Shown in pieces: positions 8,492 to 17,564 of a stretch of DNA of 64,000 bases. The first letter of the stretch is position 1. Each line of letters begins with the position of its first letter. This DNA comes from Cupriavidus gilardii (GTDB lineage Bacteria > Pseudomonadota > Gammaproteobacteria > Burkholderiales > Burkholderiaceae): positions 79,268-143,267 of the forward strand of contig NZ_JABTYE010000015.1 of the NCBI RefSeq assembly GCF_013314895.1, given 5' to 3'. The position numbers and the translations under genes are program-made. The notes beneath the pieces are model-generated. The model worked only from the letters and a program-made list of their open reading frames with translations. It did no database searches and had not been told where the DNA came from.

Positions 8492-9907
8492 GTGAACGAC
8501 CCCACCGATTTCCCCGCCCATACAGGCAGATCGACCACACCGGCAGCCACCGCTGCGCCCGCTGCCGATGCCGCGCTGCTGTCGGCACTGGCCGCGGCCG
8601 AGCCATGTCTGTGGACCAATCCGCTGCTGGCGCCGCAACCCCCCACGGCGGTGCGGGCCGGCGCAAAGGACATTAGTCTAGCTGATGTCCACGCGGCCCG
8701 CGCCCGCTTCGACCGCTTTGGCCCGCTGCTGCAGCGGCTGTTCCCCGAACTGGCCGGCAGCGCAGGCGCGATCGAGTCGCCCGTGCTGCCCGCCTCCGCG
8801 CTGCAGCCCGCCATCGGCCTGTCGCCCGGCAGCGGCAGGCTGTGGATCAAGGCCGATCACAGCCTGCCGGTGGCTGGTTCGATCAAGGCCCGCGGCGGCA
8901 TCCACGAGGTACTGGAGTACGCCGAACGACTCGCCGTGCAGCACGGGCTGGTGACCGAGGGCGATGACTACGGCGTGCTGGCCGATCCGGCACCGCGCGC
9001 AATCTTCTCGCGCTACCAGGTCGCCGTGGGCTCGACCGGCAATCTGGGCCTGAGCATCGGCGTGATGGCCTCCGCGCTGGGCTTTCGCGCGGTCGTGCAT
9101 ATGTCGGCCGACGCCAAGCCGTGGAAAAAGGACCGGCTGCGCGCACGCGGCGTCGAGGTGATCGAGCACGCAGGCGACTACCAGCAGGCGGTAGCGGCCG
9201 GCCGCGCACAGGCGCAACAGGACCCGACCTGCCACTTCGTCGATGACGAGCGCTCGCTGTCGCTGCTGCTGGGCTACAGCGCCGCGGTGCTGCACCTCGA
9301 GGCGCAATTGCACGAGCACGGCATCGCGCCCGAGGCGCAGCGACCGCTGTTCGTCTATCTGCCGTGCGGGGTCGGCGGTGCGCCGGCCGGCATTGCCTTC
9401 GGCCTGAAGCAGCGGTATGGCCCGCACGTGCATTGCTTCTTTGCCGAGCCGACCCAGTCGCCGTGCTTCCTGGTGCAGATGATCGGCGCCGAGGTCAACG
9501 GCGCCGGCGGCAATCCCTCGGTTTACGACTACGGGCTGAGCAATCGCACCGAGGCCGACGGCCTGGCGGTGCCGCGCGCCTCCGAGCTGGCCGCGTCGGC
9601 CATGCGCGAACTGCTGTCGGGCGTCTACACGGTGGCGGACGAACAGCTGTTCCGCGATCTGTATCTGGCCAGGCGCGATGCCGGCATCGAGATCGAGCCG
9701 TCGGCCGCCGCCGGCTTCAGCGGCCCCGCGATGCTGGCGGGCACCGAGGCCGGGCAGGCCTATCTGGCCCGCCATGGCTTGACCGACGTGATGGCCACCG
9801 CCACGCATCTGGTCTGGACCACCGGCGGGCGGTTCGTTCCCGCGGAGGAATACCGGCGCTTTCTGGCGCGCGGCGAGGCGCTGGCGGCTTCGTCAAGGCC
9901 GCGCTGA
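8492..9907 (+). CDS. dsdA: D-serine dehydratase (D-serine ammonia-lyase)
   Basis: A PLP enzyme that deaminates D-serine to pyruvate and ammonia. The lysine that binds PLP is in the conserved SIKARGGI segment (codon 8885-8887, about residue 132). [11 protein letters not shown] forms the phosphate-binding loop, and [15 protein letters not shown] and [15 protein letters not shown] are also family hallmarks. The C-terminal three quarters follow E. coli DsdA closely. I chose the GTG at 8492 (471 residues) because the ATG at 8372 would add 40 atypical residues and leave only 20 bp to the divergent LysR gene; neither start has a good Shine-Dalgarno. It ends near a strong bidirectional hairpin. Confidence 0.93.
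   Translation: MNDPTDFPAHTGRSTTPAATAAPAADAALLSALAAAEPCLWTNPLLAPQPPTAVRAGAKDISLADVHAARARFDRFGPLLQRLFPELAGSAGAIESPVLPASALQPAIGLSPGSGRLWIKADHSLPVAGSIKARGGIHEVLEYAERLAVQHGLVTEGDDYGVLADPAPRAIFSRYQVAVGSTGNLGLSIGVMASALGFRAVVHMSADAKPWKKDRLRARGVEVIEHAGDYQQAVAAGRAQAQQDPTCHFVDDERSLSLLLGYSAAVLHLEAQLHEHGIAPEAQRPLFVYLPCGVGGAPAGIAFGLKQRYGPHVHCFFAEPTQSPCFLVQMIGAEVNGAGGNPSVYDYGLSNRTEADGLAVPRASELAASAMRELLSGVYTVADEQLFRDLYLARRDAGIEIEPSAAAGFSGPAMLAGTEAGQAYLARHGLTDVMATATHLVWTTGGRFVPAEEYRRFLARGEALAASSRPR
8668..8690. promoter_or_regulatory. intragenic LysR-type motif, site 2
   Basis: A 23-bp near-palindrome with GGACAT and ATGTCC ends contains CATTAG-N5-CTGATG (8671-8687), matching site 1 at 8354-8370 in half-sites and spacing. 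It lies about 180 bp inside dsdA and 317 bp from site 1. Two-site looping by the divergent LysR regulator is a plausible but untested reading. Confidence 0.45.
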
Positions 9908-9943
9908 GCGGCGGGGCAATCGGGGACAGCCCTGCAAAGAGCA

Positions 9944-9973
9944 AGGGCCGGCGATCTCGTGATCGCCAGCCCT
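9944..9973. terminator. bidirectional hairpin between convergent dsdA and TctC-type gene
   Basis: Arms 9944-9956 and 9961-9973 pair over 13 bp with a single mismatch around a TCGT tetraloop. No T-tract follows, but the position between two convergent genes fits a shared terminator. Confidence 0.65.
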
Positions 9974-10030
9974 CACCCTACCCCGCTAAGACAGGCAAGC
10001 CACGGTGCGCCCATGACGGACGCGGGCGTA

Positions 10031-11029
10031 TCAGTCGCCCTTGATGCCGTTGTCCTGGATGACCTTGCCCCACTTCTTGTCGTCGGCACGCATGCGCGCC
10101 GCCAACTGCTCGGGCGGCATGTATGCCGCCACGGTGCCCGCGCCCAGCATCTTCTGCTGGACCGTCGGATCGGCCAGCGCGGCCTTCAGCTCGGCCGACA
10201 GCTTTGCGATGATGTCCTTCGGCGTGCCGGCCGGCGCCAGCAGGCCGCCCCAGGCGGTCGCCTCGAAGCCCGGGAAGCCCTGCTCGGCCACGGTCTTGAC
10301 GTCCGGGGTGAAGCTGACGCGCCTGGCCGAGCCTACCGCGATCGGGCGCAGCTTGCCGGCCTTGATGTGCGGCAGCGCGGCGATCATGTCGGAGAACATC
10401 ATCGGCACCTGACCCGCCAGCAGATCCTGAATCGCCGGCGCGCTGCCCTTGTACGGCACGTGCTGCACGTCGAAGTCGCCCAGGTTCTGCAGCAGCTCGG
10501 TCGACAGATGGCCGAAGCTGCCGTTGCCGGCGCTGGTGTAGTTCATCTCGCCCGGCTTGGCCTTGGCCTTGGCAATGTACTGCTGCAGCGTGGTCACGTC
10601 GGGCAGCGAATTCGAATTGACCACCATCACGATCGGCAGATCGTAGGCGGCGCCGATCGGCGCGAAGTCCTTGAACAGGTCGTAGCCCTTGCGATTGACC
10701 AGATGCGGCGCGATCAGCGTGGGCGTGGCCAGCACCAGCAGCGTATAGCCGTCGGCCGGGCTCTTGGCGACGTTCTCGGCGCCGATGGTGCCCGACGCGC
10801 CGGGACGGTTGTCGACCACCACCGGCTGCTTCAGCGATTCGCTGAGCTTCTGGCCGATGATGCGCGCGGCGGTATCGGTCGGGCCGCCCGGCGGGAACGG
10901 CACCACCAGCCGGATCGGCTTGGAGGGATAGCTGTCGGCGAACGCCTGGGTGGCGAACAGCGGCAGAGAAACGGTCAGCATCGCGGCGCCGAGGCGGCAC
11001 GCGAAGGTACGGCGGCTTGTGTTCTGCAT
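10031..11029 (-). CDS. Bug/TctC-type periplasmic solute-binding protein
   Basis: A 332-residue periplasmic substrate-binding protein of the tripartite tricarboxylate transporter (Bug) family, which typically binds carboxylates. The N-terminus begins MQNTSRRTFACRL followed by a hydrophobic stretch and ATQAFA, a signal peptide with a Tat-like twin arginine. The mature start YPSKPIRLVVPFPPGG is a family signature, and GPTDTAARIIG and GASGTIGAENVAKSP follow. No TctA or TctB membrane subunits are adjacent, which is usual for the many orphan Bug proteins of Burkholderiales. It lies 258 bp downstream of the CoA-transferase on the same strand, suggesting uptake of the acid that enzyme activates. Confidence 0.93.
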   Translation of the reverse strand: MQNTSRRTFACRLGAAMLTVSLPLFATQAFADSYPSKPIRLVVPFPPGGPTDTAARIIGQKLSESLKQPVVVDNRPGASGTIGAENVAKSPADGYTLLVLATPTLIAPHLVNRKGYDLFKDFAPIGAAYDLPIVMVVNSNSLPDVTTLQQYIAKAKAKPGEMNYTSAGNGSFGHLSTELLQNLGDFDVQHVPYKGSAPAIQDLLAGQVPMMFSDMIAALPHIKAGKLRPIAVGSARRVSFTPDVKTVAEQGFPGFEATAWGGLLAPAGTPKDIIAKLSAELKAALADPTVQQKMLGAGTVAAYMPPEQLAARMRADDKKWGKVIQDNGIKGD

Positions 11030-11287
11030 GGCAACAAGAGAAACGTCATCCGAAATCGGCGCAGTCCGCGTCGGGCGCGCCGGCGAAACAGGCAACTCGA
11101 GCGGTTCGCAGGGCAATCGGTGGGCCCGGCGAACCTGAATCGATCCCGTCAGTTCCAGTCGAAACAAGGCGTGGTTGGTCTCCTTGTGGTGCTTCGTGGC
11201 CGGTGGTCCGGCCTTGTCGTTCTTGTGAAGGAAGAGCGGCCGTTGCACCGCCCCGCGAATCGGATCGAAAGCTTCAGGCCGCGCGCT

Positions 11288-12973
11288 TCAGCCAGCCTGG
11301 GCGATCGAGAACGGCCCCGGCCGGAACAGGCATGCGTCCATCGGCCGCAGGTCGGGCGCGACCGCGATCGGCGTCGCGCACTGCGCCAGCACATCGCGCT
11401 GCAGGTCCACGCCGGGCGCGATCTCGATCAGCGTCAGCCGGGCCTCTCCGCTTGCATCCGGGCGCATCTCGAACACCGCGCGCTCCGTGATGTACAGCAC
11501 CGGCACGCCCAGCGAGGCCACATACGGCCCGTTGAAGCTCAGGTGCGAGACCCCGGGCACGATCTTCTTGACCCGCCCCTCGCGCGCGATATGCAGCTGG
11601 CCGCCCTCGGCACGGACCTCGAGTCCGCCCGCCGTCAGCGTGCCCATGAAGACCACCGCCTTGGCGCTCTGCGTGATATTGATGAAGCCGCCGACGCCGG
11701 CGATCAGCGCCTGCGCGCCCTCGCCGAACTTGCTGACGTTGACGTTGCCGTGGCCGTCGAGCTCGGCCAGGCCGAGGATCGCCAGATCGATGCCGCCGCC
11801 CTCGTAGAAATCGAATTGCGAGGGCTGGTCGATCACCGCCTCGGGGTAGGCCGACGCGCCGAAGCTCAGGCCGTCGGCCGGCGTGCCGCCGATCGGACCG
11901 GCTTCGACGGTCAGCGTGAAGCCGTCCAGTCCCGCCTCTTCGGCCAGCATGCCGACCGCTGCCGGCATGCCGACGCCGAGATTGACCACGCGCGGGCGGC
12001 GCCTGGCCAGCTCGAGCACCGCACGGCGCTGCGCGATGGTGCGGGCGTCGAGCGCGGGCTCGGGCTCCGTCTGCGTGTTTTCTTGCGTGTTTTGCGGGTT
12101 TTGCGTGGCGGTTGACGTCACCGCTTCGCACTTCGCCCCCGCCTCGCCGCGCCACGGCGTCACATAGGCGGCGTTGAAGCGCTCGGCGAAGGTCATCTGA
12201 TGATGGGCCGGGTCCTCGCTGACCACCACGTAGTCGACCAGAATGCCGGGCACATGGATCGCCTGCAGGTTGTCGTGACGGTCGACCAGCTGCTCGACCT
12301 GCGCGATCACGATGCCGCCCGAGTTATGCGCGGCCTGCGCCATCGCCAGCAACTCGTGATGGAAGGCCTCCCGATGCGTGCTCAGATTGCCGCGCGGATC
12401 GGCCGCGGTGCAGCGGATCAGCGCGCAGTGGATCGGGAAGCTCGGATAGAACAGATAGTCGTCGCCGCGGAAGGACACCGCCTCGACCCAATTGGCGCGG
12501 CCCTCGGCGATCGCTTCGCGCGCCCGCCGGTTGATCGCGCCGCCGTGGTAGCGCGGGTCAAGCTCGCCGCGCGGATCGACGAAGGTGTGCAGGCCGATCT
12601 TCGTCATCACGCCCGGCTTGCCGCCGGCGATCGCGCGATACAGGTGTGTCAGCACGCCCTGCGGCAGGTTGTAGCCCTCGCACTGCTCGGCCATCGCAAG
12701 ATCCGCGAGCCGCGTCGCCGAGCGCCAGTGGCCGCCGACGATCGACGCGGTCATGCCCGCATTGCCGAAGTGATTGACGCCGCGTGCGCCGCGATCGCCC
12801 TGCCCGGCCGAATAGACCAGCGTCAGGTCGCGCGGCAGGCCGCTCTGCAGGAAGCGGCGCTCCAGCGCCTCGGTCACCGCCTCGGCATGGCCGGCTCCGA
12901 CGAAGCCGGCGCTTGCCACCGTCCATCGGTCCTGTACCAATACCGCCGCCTGTTCTGCGGTGATCACCTTCAT
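11288..12973 (-). CDS. Family I acyl-CoA/3-ketoacid CoA-transferase (fused subunits)
   Basis: A 561-residue enzyme with alpha and beta CoA-transferase domains fused in one chain, as in propionate or acetoacetyl CoA-transferases. The first domain covers residues 1-290. A polar linker rich in Gln, Asn, Thr and Glu (about 292-315) follows, and then the second domain with the VEAGPIGG segment that carries the catalytic glutamate. The reaction moves CoA between carboxylic acids; the natural substrate is not predictable. It is divergent from an IclR regulator and upstream of a Bug-type binding protein, so an organic or aromatic acid pathway is likely. Start MKVITAEQAA at 12973 is typical. Confidence 0.9.
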   Translation of the reverse strand: MKVITAEQAAVLVQDRWTVASAGFVGAGHAEAVTEALERRFLQSGLPRDLTLVYSAGQGDRGARGVNHFGNAGMTASIVGGHWRSATRLADLAMAEQCEGYNLPQGVLTHLYRAIAGGKPGVMTKIGLHTFVDPRGELDPRYHGGAINRRAREAIAEGRANWVEAVSFRGDDYLFYPSFPIHCALIRCTAADPRGNLSTHREAFHHELLAMAQAAHNSGGIVIAQVEQLVDRHDNLQAIHVPGILVDYVVVSEDPAHHQMTFAERFNAAYVTPWRGEAGAKCEAVTSTATQNPQNTQENTQTEPEPALDARTIAQRRAVLELARRRPRVVNLGVGMPAAVGMLAEEAGLDGFTLTVEAGPIGGTPADGLSFGASAYPEAVIDQPSQFDFYEGGGIDLAILGLAELDGHGNVNVSKFGEGAQALIAGVGGFINITQSAKAVVFMGTLTAGGLEVRAEGGQLHIAREGRVKKIVPGVSHLSFNGPYVASLGVPVLYITERAVFEMRPDASGEARLTLIEIAPGVDLQRDVLAQCATPIAVAPDLRPMDACLFRPGPFSIAQAG

Positions 12974-13101
12974 GCTGTCTCCTGATGCTGCAGCGCGCCT
13001 TTGCGCGGCGCTGTCGCCGTCGGCGCCCGGCATGGGAGCGCGCTTGTCGGCGGGAATGGGCGCTTCGAATCCCGGACGCGAGACCGGGCGATTCGCTTCT
13101 T

Positions 13102-13136
13102 GCGAACATTTGTTCGCGGATCGCCGTATCATACGG
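13102..13136. promoter_or_regulatory. two perfect palindromes, candidate IclR operators
   Basis: GCGAAC-ATTT-GTTCGC (13102-13117) and CCGTAT-C-ATACGG (13124-13136) are both perfect palindromes in the 269-bp divergent region between the CoA-transferase (start 12973) and the IclR gene (start 13243). Their centres are about 20 bp apart, so the sites lie on nearly the same face of the helix, as expected for tetrameric IclR binding. Confidence 0.55.
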
Positions 13137-13242
13137 ACGACTGGCCGGGTCGCGCAAGCCCGAAGTCGGCACTAAAATCGCCGCATCTCTCTGCTGACGT
13201 ATATTTCACGTCACTTCAACGCTCGATCTAGGACGATCTCCG

Positions 13243-14028
13243 ATGCCCGAAGCCGAGGCGCCCACGCAGAAAAAGGATGAGTTGCTCGACTCCCTGAACA
13301 AGGGACTGGCGCTGCTGCGGCTGTTCGCCAGCGGCGTCGAGAGCCTGACCATGCAGGACGTGGCCGACCGTCTCGATGTCACGCGGGCCGCGGCGCGCCG
13401 GCTGCTGTTGACGCTGCAGCACAACGGCTACCTGGCGCAGAACGGCCGGCAGTTCTCGCTGACGCCGCGCGTGATGGAGCTCGGCTACGCGTATTTCGCG
13501 TCGATGAGCCTGCCGCGCCTGGCGCAGCCGCATCTGCGCGCGCTGGCGAGCCGCTGCGGCGAGACCTGTTCGATCGGCATGCTGGACGACGACGCCGTCG
13601 TGCTGGTCGCGCGCGAGGAGCCGCGCCAGATCCTGCGCGTGGACATGGCGATCGGCCGCCGCATGCCGGCCTACGCGCATTCGCTCGGACGCGTGTTGCT
13701 GGCCGGGCTGGACGACGAAGCGCTGGCGCACTACCTGGCGCGCGCCGAGTTGCGCAAGCTGACGCCGTTCACGGTCGATTCCCGTGAGGCGCTGCAGGCC
13801 ACGCTGGCGAAGGTGCGCGAGGAAGGCTACTGCGTGCTGGTCAGCGAGCTGGTCGACGGCTTCGCCGGCATCTCGGTGCCGCTGCGCGACCAGACCGGCA
13901 AGGTGGTCGCCGGCCTGGGTTTCAGCATGGTGCTCGGCAGCCGCAATGCCGGCACGCTGATCGAGCGCTATCTGACACCGCTGCACGAAGTCGCCGCGGA
14001 GATCGAGGCGGTGTTGCGCTCGCGCTGA
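13243..14028 (+). CDS. IclR-family transcriptional regulator (PcaR/PobR-like)
   Basis: A 261-residue IclR-type regulator. The winged HTH spans about residues 20-80 (LTMQDVADRLDVTRAAARRLL) and the effector-binding GAF-like domain about 90-260, with CSIGMLDDDAVVLVAR and GFAGISVPLRD. The N-terminal pattern SLNKGLALLRLF resembles PcaR/PobR-type regulators that respond to aromatic acids. It is divergent from the CoA-transferase gene, which is therefore its probable target. The ATG at 13243 is preceded by an ordinary spacer with no strong Shine-Dalgarno. The effector is unknown. Confidence 0.93.
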   Translation: MPEAEAPTQKKDELLDSLNKGLALLRLFASGVESLTMQDVADRLDVTRAAARRLLLTLQHNGYLAQNGRQFSLTPRVMELGYAYFASMSLPRLAQPHLRALASRCGETCSIGMLDDDAVVLVAREEPRQILRVDMAIGRRMPAYAHSLGRVLLAGLDDEALAHYLARAELRKLTPFTVDSREALQATLAKVREEGYCVLVSELVDGFAGISVPLRDQTGKVVAGLGFSMVLGSRNAGTLIERYLTPLHEVAAEIEAVLRSR

Positions 14029-14062
14029 CCCGGCAACGCTCTTCACGTCCGCCCTTCAGGGC

Positions 14063-14096
14063 AAAAAAAGCCCCGCAAGCTGGGGAGCTGCGGGGC
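14063..14096 (-). terminator. intrinsic terminator downstream of polB
   Basis: GCCCCGCA (14070-14077) pairs with TGCGGGGC (14089-14096), and on the minus strand the hairpin is followed by seven T residues (14069-14063). It lies about 115 nt beyond the polB stop and 35 nt beyond the convergent IclR stop. Confidence 0.8.
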
Positions 14097-14212
14097 GTCA
14101 GTGGTAGCGGGGCAGACATGCATCCAGCCCACGCCGCTATCTTGCTCAAGGTTTGGCCGCGACGCATCACCCGGACGTAGGGCTGAACCTCGATGTGCCA
14201 GTCGATCGACGG

Positions 14213-16594
14213 CTAGAACAACCCCAGCTGCCGGCTGACCACGTTGTCGAAGGCGTCGCCGACGAAGGGCAGGATTGCGTCGGCAACCGGCTGCAGTTGC
14301 CGCGTCAGATAGTGGTCGTAGTCGATCGGGGCCCGGCGGACCTCCAGCGGTTCCGGGCCCGCGGTGGTCATCACGTACTGGATCCACGCGCCCTGCCGGT
14401 ACTGCAGCGGCCGGCCGCGCTCGCGGTTGAAGTCGTCGGCGACGCGGGCCGCCCGCACATGCGGCGGCACATTGCGCTGGTAGTCGTCCAGCTGCCGGCG
14501 CAGGCGCTTGCGATAGATCAGAAGCGCATCGAGCTCGCCGCGCAGCAGCTTCGCGACGTAATCGCGAACATAGTCCGCATACGGCTCGCCCTGAAAGACG
14601 CGCCGGTACAGCTCCTGCTGAAAGGTCTGCGCCAGCGGCGACCAGTCGGTGCGGACCGCCTCCAATCCCTTGAACACCATCTGCTCGCTGCCGTCCGCGC
14701 CGCGCACCAGCCCGGCGTAGCGTTTCTTGCTGCCATCCTCGGCGCCGCGCACGGTCGGCATCAGGAAGCGCCGGTAGTGGGTCTCGTACTGGATCTCCAG
14801 CGCACTGTCGAGCCCGTATTGCTGGCGCAGATGTTCGCGCCACCAGTCGTTGACGTGCGCGACCAGTTCGTGCCCGATGCGGTCCGCCTCCTCGTCGGCG
14901 TGGCGGCGGCCGAGCGCGACGAAGGTCGAATCGGTGTCGCCGTAAATCACGGTATAGCCACGCCCTTCGACCAGCTCGCGCGTCCGGCGCATGATCTCGT
15001 GGCCGCGCATCGTGATCGACGAGGCCAGCCGCGCATCAAAGAAACGGCAGCCGGTCGAACCCAGCACGCCGTAGAACGCGTTCATGATGATCTTCAGCGC
15101 CTGCGACAGCGGCTTGTTGCCATCGCGCTTGGCGGCATCGCGGCCCTGCCAGATCTCGGCGACGATGGCCGGCAAGGCGTGGCGGTGGCGCGAGAAACGC
15201 GCACCGCGAAAGCCGGGTACGGTGCCGGCCGGATCGTTCGCATGGATGCCTTCGACCAGACCCACCGGATCGATCAGGAAGGTCCGGATGATCGACGGAT
15301 ACAGGCTCTTGTAGTCGAGCACCAGCACGGAATCGTACAGCCCCGGGCGCGAGTCCATCACGAAGCCGCCGGGGCTGGCTTCCTCGGGCCGATCGCCCAG
15401 ATTCGGCGCGACATAGCCGAGCCGATGCATGCGCGGCATGTACAGATGCGTGAACGCGGCCACCGAGCCGCCGCTTCGATCGGCCTCCAGGCCGGTGACG
15501 GTGGCGCGGTCCAGCAGAAACTGCAGCAGCTCGGCCTTCTGGAAGATCCGCGTGACCAGCTCGCAGTCCTTCAGGTTGTAGCGGGCCAGCGCCGCCTTGT
15601 CGGTGGCGAACATGCGGTCGATCGCGTCCATCCGGTCGTACGGATCGTCGATGTCCTTGCCCTCGCCGAGCAGCGAGCGCGCGACGAATTCCAGGCTGAA
15701 CGACGCGAAGCTCCAGGTCGCCGACCGCATCGCCTCGATGCCGTCGATGATCAGCCGCCCGGGCAGCGCGGCGAAGTAGTGATGTTCGCGCGTTCCGTGC
15801 TGCCGCCACTCCAGCGGCGCGCCACCGCGGCCAAGCCGCAGCGACACCTTCAGCTGCTCGGCATGCTGGCGCAGCACGCGCAGATCGAACTGCACCAGAT
15901 TCCAGCCGATGATCGCGTCGGGGTCGTGGCGATCGAACCAGGCGATCAGCCTGTTCAGCATGTCGGCGGGACTGTCGCAGTATTCGAGGTTGAAGTCGAC
16001 GCGCGCGTCTTGCTGGTCTTTATCGCCGTTCGTCGGCGGACCCAGCATCAACACCGTACGATCGCCGCAGCCCTCGAGCGCAATCGAATAGAGATCGCCC
16101 TGCATGCTGGTCTCGATATCGAGCGACACGCATCGCAGCCGCGGACGATAACTCGCCGCCGGCTTGATCTGCACGTCGACCAGCGCGCCGTCCGCATCCG
16201 GCCGACCGGAAAACTGTACCGGCGCGGTGATGAAGCGCTCCATCAGATAGCGCTCCGGCGGACGGATGTCGGCCTCGTAGACGTCGATGCCGGCCTGCCG
16301 CAGCGTCTTCTCGATGCGCAGCAACTGACGGTAGTGGCGGCAATAGACCCCGGTCACCGGACGCAGCCGGAAGTCCTTCAGCGCCAGCGGTTTCAGTTCG
16401 ACCTGCGGCTCGCCGCGCAGCAAAGCATCGGCGCGCGGCTGCTGCTCTTCCGGAATGAAGGCAACGCACGGCTGCGGCGGCAGGCGCAGGCGCCGCGGAC
16501 CGTCATCGGTGGCCAACCAGATTTCGATCTCGGTGCCGGCCGGCGTGTCGTGCCAATGGCGGGTCAGGATGAAGCCGTGCTGCGGCGGGGCCAC
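14213..16594 (-). CDS. polB: DNA polymerase II (family B)
   Basis: A 793-residue family B DNA polymerase, close to the E. coli PolB length of 783. The proofreading domain has DIE at 159-161. The polymerase has motif A as DYKSLYPSII (427-436) and motif C as YGDTDS (551-556). In enterobacteria the gene is SOS-induced and acts in replication restart and lesion bypass. No LexA-box-like palindrome is obvious upstream; instead there is an 11-bp tandem repeat array. The N-terminus MAPPQHGFILTRHWHD matches the usual short lead-in, supporting the start at 16594. Confidence 0.96.
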   Translation of the reverse strand: MAPPQHGFILTRHWHDTPAGTEIEIWLATDDGPRRLRLPPQPCVAFIPEEQQPRADALLRGEPQVELKPLALKDFRLRPVTGVYCRHYRQLLRIEKTLRQAGIDVYEADIRPPERYLMERFITAPVQFSGRPDADGALVDVQIKPAASYRPRLRCVSLDIETSMQGDLYSIALEGCGDRTVLMLGPPTNGDKDQQDARVDFNLEYCDSPADMLNRLIAWFDRHDPDAIIGWNLVQFDLRVLRQHAEQLKVSLRLGRGGAPLEWRQHGTREHHYFAALPGRLIIDGIEAMRSATWSFASFSLEFVARSLLGEGKDIDDPYDRMDAIDRMFATDKAALARYNLKDCELVTRIFQKAELLQFLLDRATVTGLEADRSGGSVAAFTHLYMPRMHRLGYVAPNLGDRPEEASPGGFVMDSRPGLYDSVLVLDYKSLYPSIIRTFLIDPVGLVEGIHANDPAGTVPGFRGARFSRHRHALPAIVAEIWQGRDAAKRDGNKPLSQALKIIMNAFYGVLGSTGCRFFDARLASSITMRGHEIMRRTRELVEGRGYTVIYGDTDSTFVALGRRHADEEADRIGHELVAHVNDWWREHLRQQYGLDSALEIQYETHYRRFLMPTVRGAEDGSKKRYAGLVRGADGSEQMVFKGLEAVRTDWSPLAQTFQQELYRRVFQGEPYADYVRDYVAKLLRGELDALLIYRKRLRRQLDDYQRNVPPHVRAARVADDFNRERGRPLQYRQGAWIQYVMTTAGPEPLEVRRAPIDYDHYLTRQLQPVADAILPFVGDAFDNVVSRQLGLF

Positions 16595-16688
16595 GGTGGG
16601 GTGTCGTCGGAAAAGAGTCGTGATCGAGACGGCCCGGACCCGGACGGGCGGGAGTCGGCGGCGAGTCTACCATGCGGTTTCGCCGGCC

Positions 16689-16765
16689 ATCGGCGGCTCA
16701 TCGGCCGCTCATCGGCGGCTCATCGGCCGCTCATCGGCCGCTCATCGGCGGCTCACGGAACGCTC
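16689..16765. repeat. 11-bp tandem repeat array upstream of polB
   Basis: Six head-to-tail copies of ATCGGC(G/C)GCTC run from 16689 to 16754, with a degenerate seventh to 16765. The array lies between the polB start (16594) and the end of the CPBP protease gene (stop at 16764). Near one helical turn per unit, it would present a regularly phased sequence. It could be a binding array or simply slippage-prone DNA. Confidence 0.85.
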
Positions 16766-17564
16766 ACCGGCCGACGATCGCGGCCAGCGTCAGATGCGCC
16801 ACCATATGCGCGAGGATGGCCGCTTCGAGCCCGTAACGCCAGAACAGGAAGCCTGCGATCAGCCCGAAGGCCGCGTTGGCCCCGGTCAGATGCAGCACCA
16901 CCGGCCACGCCAGCGGTCCAGCCAGCCCCGCCGCGGCGGGCAGGTGCGCGAGCCCGAACACCACCGCGCTGAGCGCGATCGCGACCCAGACCAGCCCGGC
17001 GCCGGGGGTGCCGGCACCGCGTTGGAATACGCGCCACAGCCCCCACACCAGCAGGCTCATCAGTCCCCACCGCACCAGGACTTCTTCGGTCACGCCGCCG
17101 TACAGCAGCCGCACGGCCAGCGGCATCGTCGCGCCGTGAATGGGCGCCGCCGCTTGCGGCGCCGTCGCGATCCAACCCCACAGCAACACGCCCGCAAGCA
17201 GGCCGCCCACCAGGCCCGGCAAGCACTGCGGGCGCAACGCAACCCAAGGCGCCCGGCCCGACGCCATCTCCGCCAGGGCGGGCGCCCCCAGGCCGACCTT
17301 GCCGGCGAGCCTCGCACCAATGAACGCGGCCAGCGCGAGCAACAGCGCGCTCTGCACGCCGCTGGCCAGGCCGACGATCCACATCGGCACGGGAAGGTTC
17401 TGGTGCTGCAGCAGCACCGGCACGCCCACCCAGGCCATGGCGATCACGCCTGGAAGGCCGGCAGACCAGGTCAGCAGAAAGAGGCGGCGGTTCAGGGTTC
17501 GGTTCGAATTTGCTTTCATGTCGATCGGTTGCCGTGGCGTCACGGAATCACGCGTGCCCAACAT
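16764..17564 (-). CDS. CPBP-family intramembrane metalloprotease
   Basis: A polytopic membrane protein of the CPBP (CAAX protease and bacteriocin-processing) family. The conserved motifs are EEVLVRW (EExxxR), FGLAHL (FxxxH) and a C-terminal HMVAHL, which together form the metal site, and about six hydrophobic segments are visible. Two starts are possible: the ATG at 17564 overlaps the response-regulator stop by one base (TGATG), giving 266 residues, and the ATG at 17519 (MKANSNRTLN) gives 251. The overlap points to translational coupling, so I list the longer form. Its substrate is unknown; cotranscription with a two-component system suggests signal-controlled membrane proteolysis. Confidence 0.88.
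   Translation of the reverse strand: MLGTRDSVTPRQPIDMKANSNRTLNRRLFLLTWSAGLPGVIAMAWVGVPVLLQHQNLPVPMWIVGLASGVQSALLLALAAFIGARLAGKVGLGAPALAEMASGRAPWVALRPQCLPGLVGGLLAGVLLWGWIATAPQAAAPIHGATMPLAVRLLYGGVTEEVLVRWGLMSLLVWGLWRVFQRGAGTPGAGLVWVAIALSAVVFGLAHLPAAAGLAGPLAWPVVLHLTGANAAFGLIAGFLFWRYGLEAAILAHMVAHLTLAAIVGR

Noticed and set aside
14097..14212. Small gene between polB and its terminator
   Set aside because: The short frames cross the terminator hairpin and show no ribosome binding site or conserved motif.
16689..16765. CRISPR array
   Set aside because: Units are 11 bp, contiguous and without spacers, and no cas genes are nearby.
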